The notes below the pieces were generated by a model that was not told the DNA's origin, made no database searches, and saw only the letters and a list, made by a program, of their open reading frames with translations. Below, one piece after another: positions 40,007 to 41,596 of a DNA stretch of 41,596 bases (the stretch's first letter is position 1; every line of letters begins with the position of its first letter). This DNA comes from Roseburia sp. (GTDB lineage Bacteria > Bacillota > Clostridia > Lachnospirales > Lachnospiraceae), in assembly GCA_003483745.1 (NCBI GenBank), contig DMYD01000038.1, positions 1 to 41,596 on the forward strand, written 5' to 3'. The position numbers were made by a program, and so were the translations under genes.

Positions 40007-40648
40007 ATGACAGTAAAAGTTATGATAGCAGATGATCATTCAATGATTCGTGAAGGTTTAAAACAATTATTAGAGTTAGAAGGTGACTTTGAAGTCATTG
40101 CAGAAGCGTGTGATGGATTGGATTGTCTTGAAAAATTAAAAACCGTTGTACCGGATATTTTATTGCTTGATATTAATATGCCAAATATGAATGGACTGGA
40201 AGTTCTTCAAAAAATGAAAGAGATGAAGATGAAGGTCAAAGTCCTGGTATTAACGGTACACAATGAAGTAGAGTACCTTTTAAAAGCAGTTGATATTGGT
40301 GTAAACGGATATCTGTTAAAAGATTCTGAATCTGCAGAATTAAAAAAAGCAATTTTGGCGGTTATAAATGGAGAAGATTATATTCAGCCAAGTTTAATAC
40401 CAGTTTTAAATTCTAAGATGCTTGATCGGGATAGCGACAGTAGTAAAATTGAAAGCCTTACCAGAAGAGAATTAGAAGTTTTAAAGATGCTTTCCTATGG
40501 AACTTATAATAAAGAAATTGCGGAGCATTTGAATATCAGTGAACGTACTGTGAAAAATCATGTATCTAATATTTTCAAAAAGATTGGAGTGACAGATCGT
40601 ACACAGGCGGCAGTATTTGCAATTCGCAATAATTTAATTACTATCTAA
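40007..40648 (+). CDS. NarL/DegU-family response regulator
   Basis: This 213-residue regulator has a receiver domain (acidic pair D9-D10, phosphoacceptor D55 in DILLLDINMPNMNG, T83 region VLTVHNE, K104 in YLLKDSES). A LuxR-type helix-turn-helix follows (SLTRRELEVLKMLSYGTYNKEIAEHLNISERTVKNHVSNIFKKIG). A GGGAGG ribosome site precedes the ATG. It is the cognate partner of the kinase just upstream. Target genes are unknown; no binding site is recognisable in the window. A palindrome containing parS lies 22 bases after its stop. Confidence 0.94.
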   Translation: MTVKVMIADDHSMIREGLKQLLELEGDFEVIAEACDGLDCLEKLKTVVPDILLLDINMPNMNGLEVLQKMKEMKMKVKVLVLTVHNEVEYLLKAVDIGVNGYLLKDSESAELKKAILAVINGEDYIQPSLIPVLNSKMLDRDSDSSKIESLTRRELEVLKMLSYGTYNKEIAEHLNISERTVKNHVSNIFKKIGVTDRTQAAVFAIRNNLITI

Positions 40649-40670
40649 AAAGAAATTATATTTTTTGCTT

Positions 40671-40714
40671 AAAGGTTCATACAATGTTTCACGTGAAACA
40701 TTGTATGAACCTTT
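40671..40714. promoter_or_regulatory. parS: parS centromere site inside a perfect 44-bp palindrome (also likely terminator)
   Basis: TGTTTCACGTGAAACA at 40685-40700 matches the 16-bp ParB-binding consensus TGTTNCACGTGAAACA at every fixed position. It is the exact centre of a loopless 44-bp palindrome (40671-40714) that ends in TTTTT, so as RNA it would terminate the response-regulator transcript. It is about 10.7 kb from oriC. ParA and ParB themselves are not in the window. Confidence 0.93.
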
Positions 40715-40754
40715 TTATAATTCATGATATTAGAATGTTCGCGGAGCATGCATT

Positions 40755-40919
40755 CTAGTGTACTGTATCACTGACATTTCGCCAAATAACTTGTATAAGT
40801 TTTCATCTGCTGCGTTGTCGTCAATCGACGTAGCCACCGCTACGCCTCATTCCTCCGCCTTGCAGACTGAAAATTTATCCTGCGTTATTTAGCTGAAAGT
40901 CAATGATACAGTACACTAG
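40755..40919. mobile_element. 165-bp inverted-repeat element, family B
   Basis: The ends are a perfect 16-bp inverted repeat CTAGTGTACTGTATCA/TGATACAGTACACTAG. The inner arms continue imperfectly for ~20 bases (GCCAAATAAC/GTTATTTAGC). The core contains a hairpin CGTAGC-CACC-GCTACG within the GCGTTGTCGTCAATCGACG segment. There is no coding content. It is unrelated in sequence to the family A element next to it. Confidence 0.8.
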
Positions 40920-40928
40920 TATTTATAG

Positions 40929-41261
40929 GATGATAATGGGATCAAATAGTGCATATAAGATTTTTGATTGAAGTGCACAAAGCCAGGGTTGTTTTGTTTC
41001 ATTGTCCGAAAATAAGAAAAACTAAGTATGCCTGAATCAGGTTTTCCAAGAGTGACGTGAACGATGTTCTACACGCGCCAGTTATGGCACGATGACTTCC
41101 ATGGCTCGTAAAGCCTTGTTCTACCATCCATGTCAGAGCATTACTGTGAATAGACAGGCATACTAAGATTTACTAATTTTCTCCCAAAGTCATAAAACGT
41201 GTCCCGGATTTGTGCAATTTGACATCCACTCAGTTGTGAACGCCCTTTTGACACCCGAATC
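40929..41261. mobile_element. MITE-like family A, copy 2 (left end decayed)
   Basis: The right end matches the family terminus (CCCTTTTGACACCCGAATC to 41261), and the interior GTGCACAAAGCC, AGTATGCCTG and CAGGCATACT blocks align with copy 1. The left 30-45 bases are strongly diverged, although ATTTTTGATTG aligns with copy 3. The flanks TTTATAG (40922-40928) and ATTATAG (41262-41268) match at 6 of 7 positions, consistent with an old target duplication. No gene. Confidence 0.75.
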
Positions 41262-41405
41262 ATTATAGAAAATTGCGTCCTGTGAATTATAAAGCACTCC
41301 AGACGGAATGCAAATCTTACGGAGAAGAGGATAGTTGTGAATAGCACAGTATGAGTAAATTCTGATAATTAAATATTCAAAAATGTAAAATTATTATATT
41401 AAGCT

Positions 41406-41596
41406 GATTCGGGTGTCAAAAGGTGGCTCTTAAATTTTTGATTGGCAAATTGCACAAAGCAGTGCCTATTTTGTTCCGTTGTCCGAAAATAAGAAAATCT
41501 AAGTCTGCCCGAATTAGGTTGTGGCGGAGTGACGTGTATGTCTTAAACTCGCGCCAGTTATGGCACGATGACGTCCATGGGACATTAAGACTTTTG
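41406..41596. mobile_element. MITE-like family A, copy 3 (cut by the window end)
   Basis: It starts with the family terminus GATTCGGGTGTCAAAAGG, followed at the same 45-base offset by TGCACAAAGC and then the GTCTGCCC arm and the GTCCATGG loop sequence. The right half lies outside the window. It begins 144 bases after the end of copy 2. The gap (41262-41405) is AT-rich without recognisable features. Confidence 0.8.

Noticed and set aside
41141..41347. 68-residue minus-strand open frame
   Set aside because: It runs across the arm and end of the family A element, is not protein-like and is not supported by a ribosome site.

Overview
This window is the replication-origin neighbourhood of a low-GC Gram-positive chromosome. 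It is most likely a member of the Clostridia, family Lachnospiraceae (a Roseburia/Agathobacter-like gut bacterium). That placement is inferred from the gene order around dnaA, the protein style (split class I fumarase, CmpB-like membrane protein, NTDRH HipA-like kinase, BspA-type surface protein) and the short palindromic repeats. No 16S or database comparison was available.

Layout: a cluster of DnaA boxes at about 29.9-30.1 kb marks oriC. To its left, on the minus strand, runs dnaA-dnaN-yaaA-recF-gyrB-gyrA. This is followed by an accessory stretch: a HipA-like kinase, an unknown 242-residue protein with an ABC exporter, a LytTR/DUF3021 regulatory pair, a GH3 glycosidase and a 1535-residue secreted protein with an FMN-binding domain. 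Further left are the pantothenate operon (panG-like, panB, panC, panD), then a CmpB-like membrane protein, two fumarase subunits, a Gfo/Idh/MocA oxidoreductase and tRNA-Ser(GCU). To the right, on the plus strand, run rpmH-rnpA-yidD-yidC-jag-mnmE-mnmG-rsmG, then a head-on alpha/beta hydrolase and a DegS/DegU-like two-component pair. The last ~950 bases hold no credible gene. They contain a perfect parS site inside a 44-bp palindrome, plus repeat elements. Nearly all genes point away from the origin, so they are co-directional with replication.

The most unusual feature is a set of short hairpin cassettes in 5' leaders (fumarase beta, panB, DUF3021, gyrA, dnaA, mnmE). They share a GTGAAAAAT/ATTTTTCAC stem. 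In gyrA, panB and mnmE, and weakly in DUF3021, the cassette is flanked by a 13-14 bp direct repeat that contains the Shine-Dalgarno sequence. This looks like insertion with duplication of the ribosome binding site. A second find is a ~314 bp MITE-like palindromic element, present as one intact copy with a 7-bp target duplication, one copy with a decayed end and one copy cut by the window end. A different 165-bp inverted-repeat element lies next to the latter two.

How the genes work together: the origin block supplies replication initiation, the clamp, recombination repair and gyrase. The rpmH-rsmG block supplies ribosome and RNase P protein, membrane insertion and tRNA/rRNA modification. The pan operon makes pantothenate from ketoisovalerate and aspartate. 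The accessory genes between gyrA and the pan operon look like surface or carbohydrate functions and possible toxin or export functions whose substrates cannot be read from sequence.
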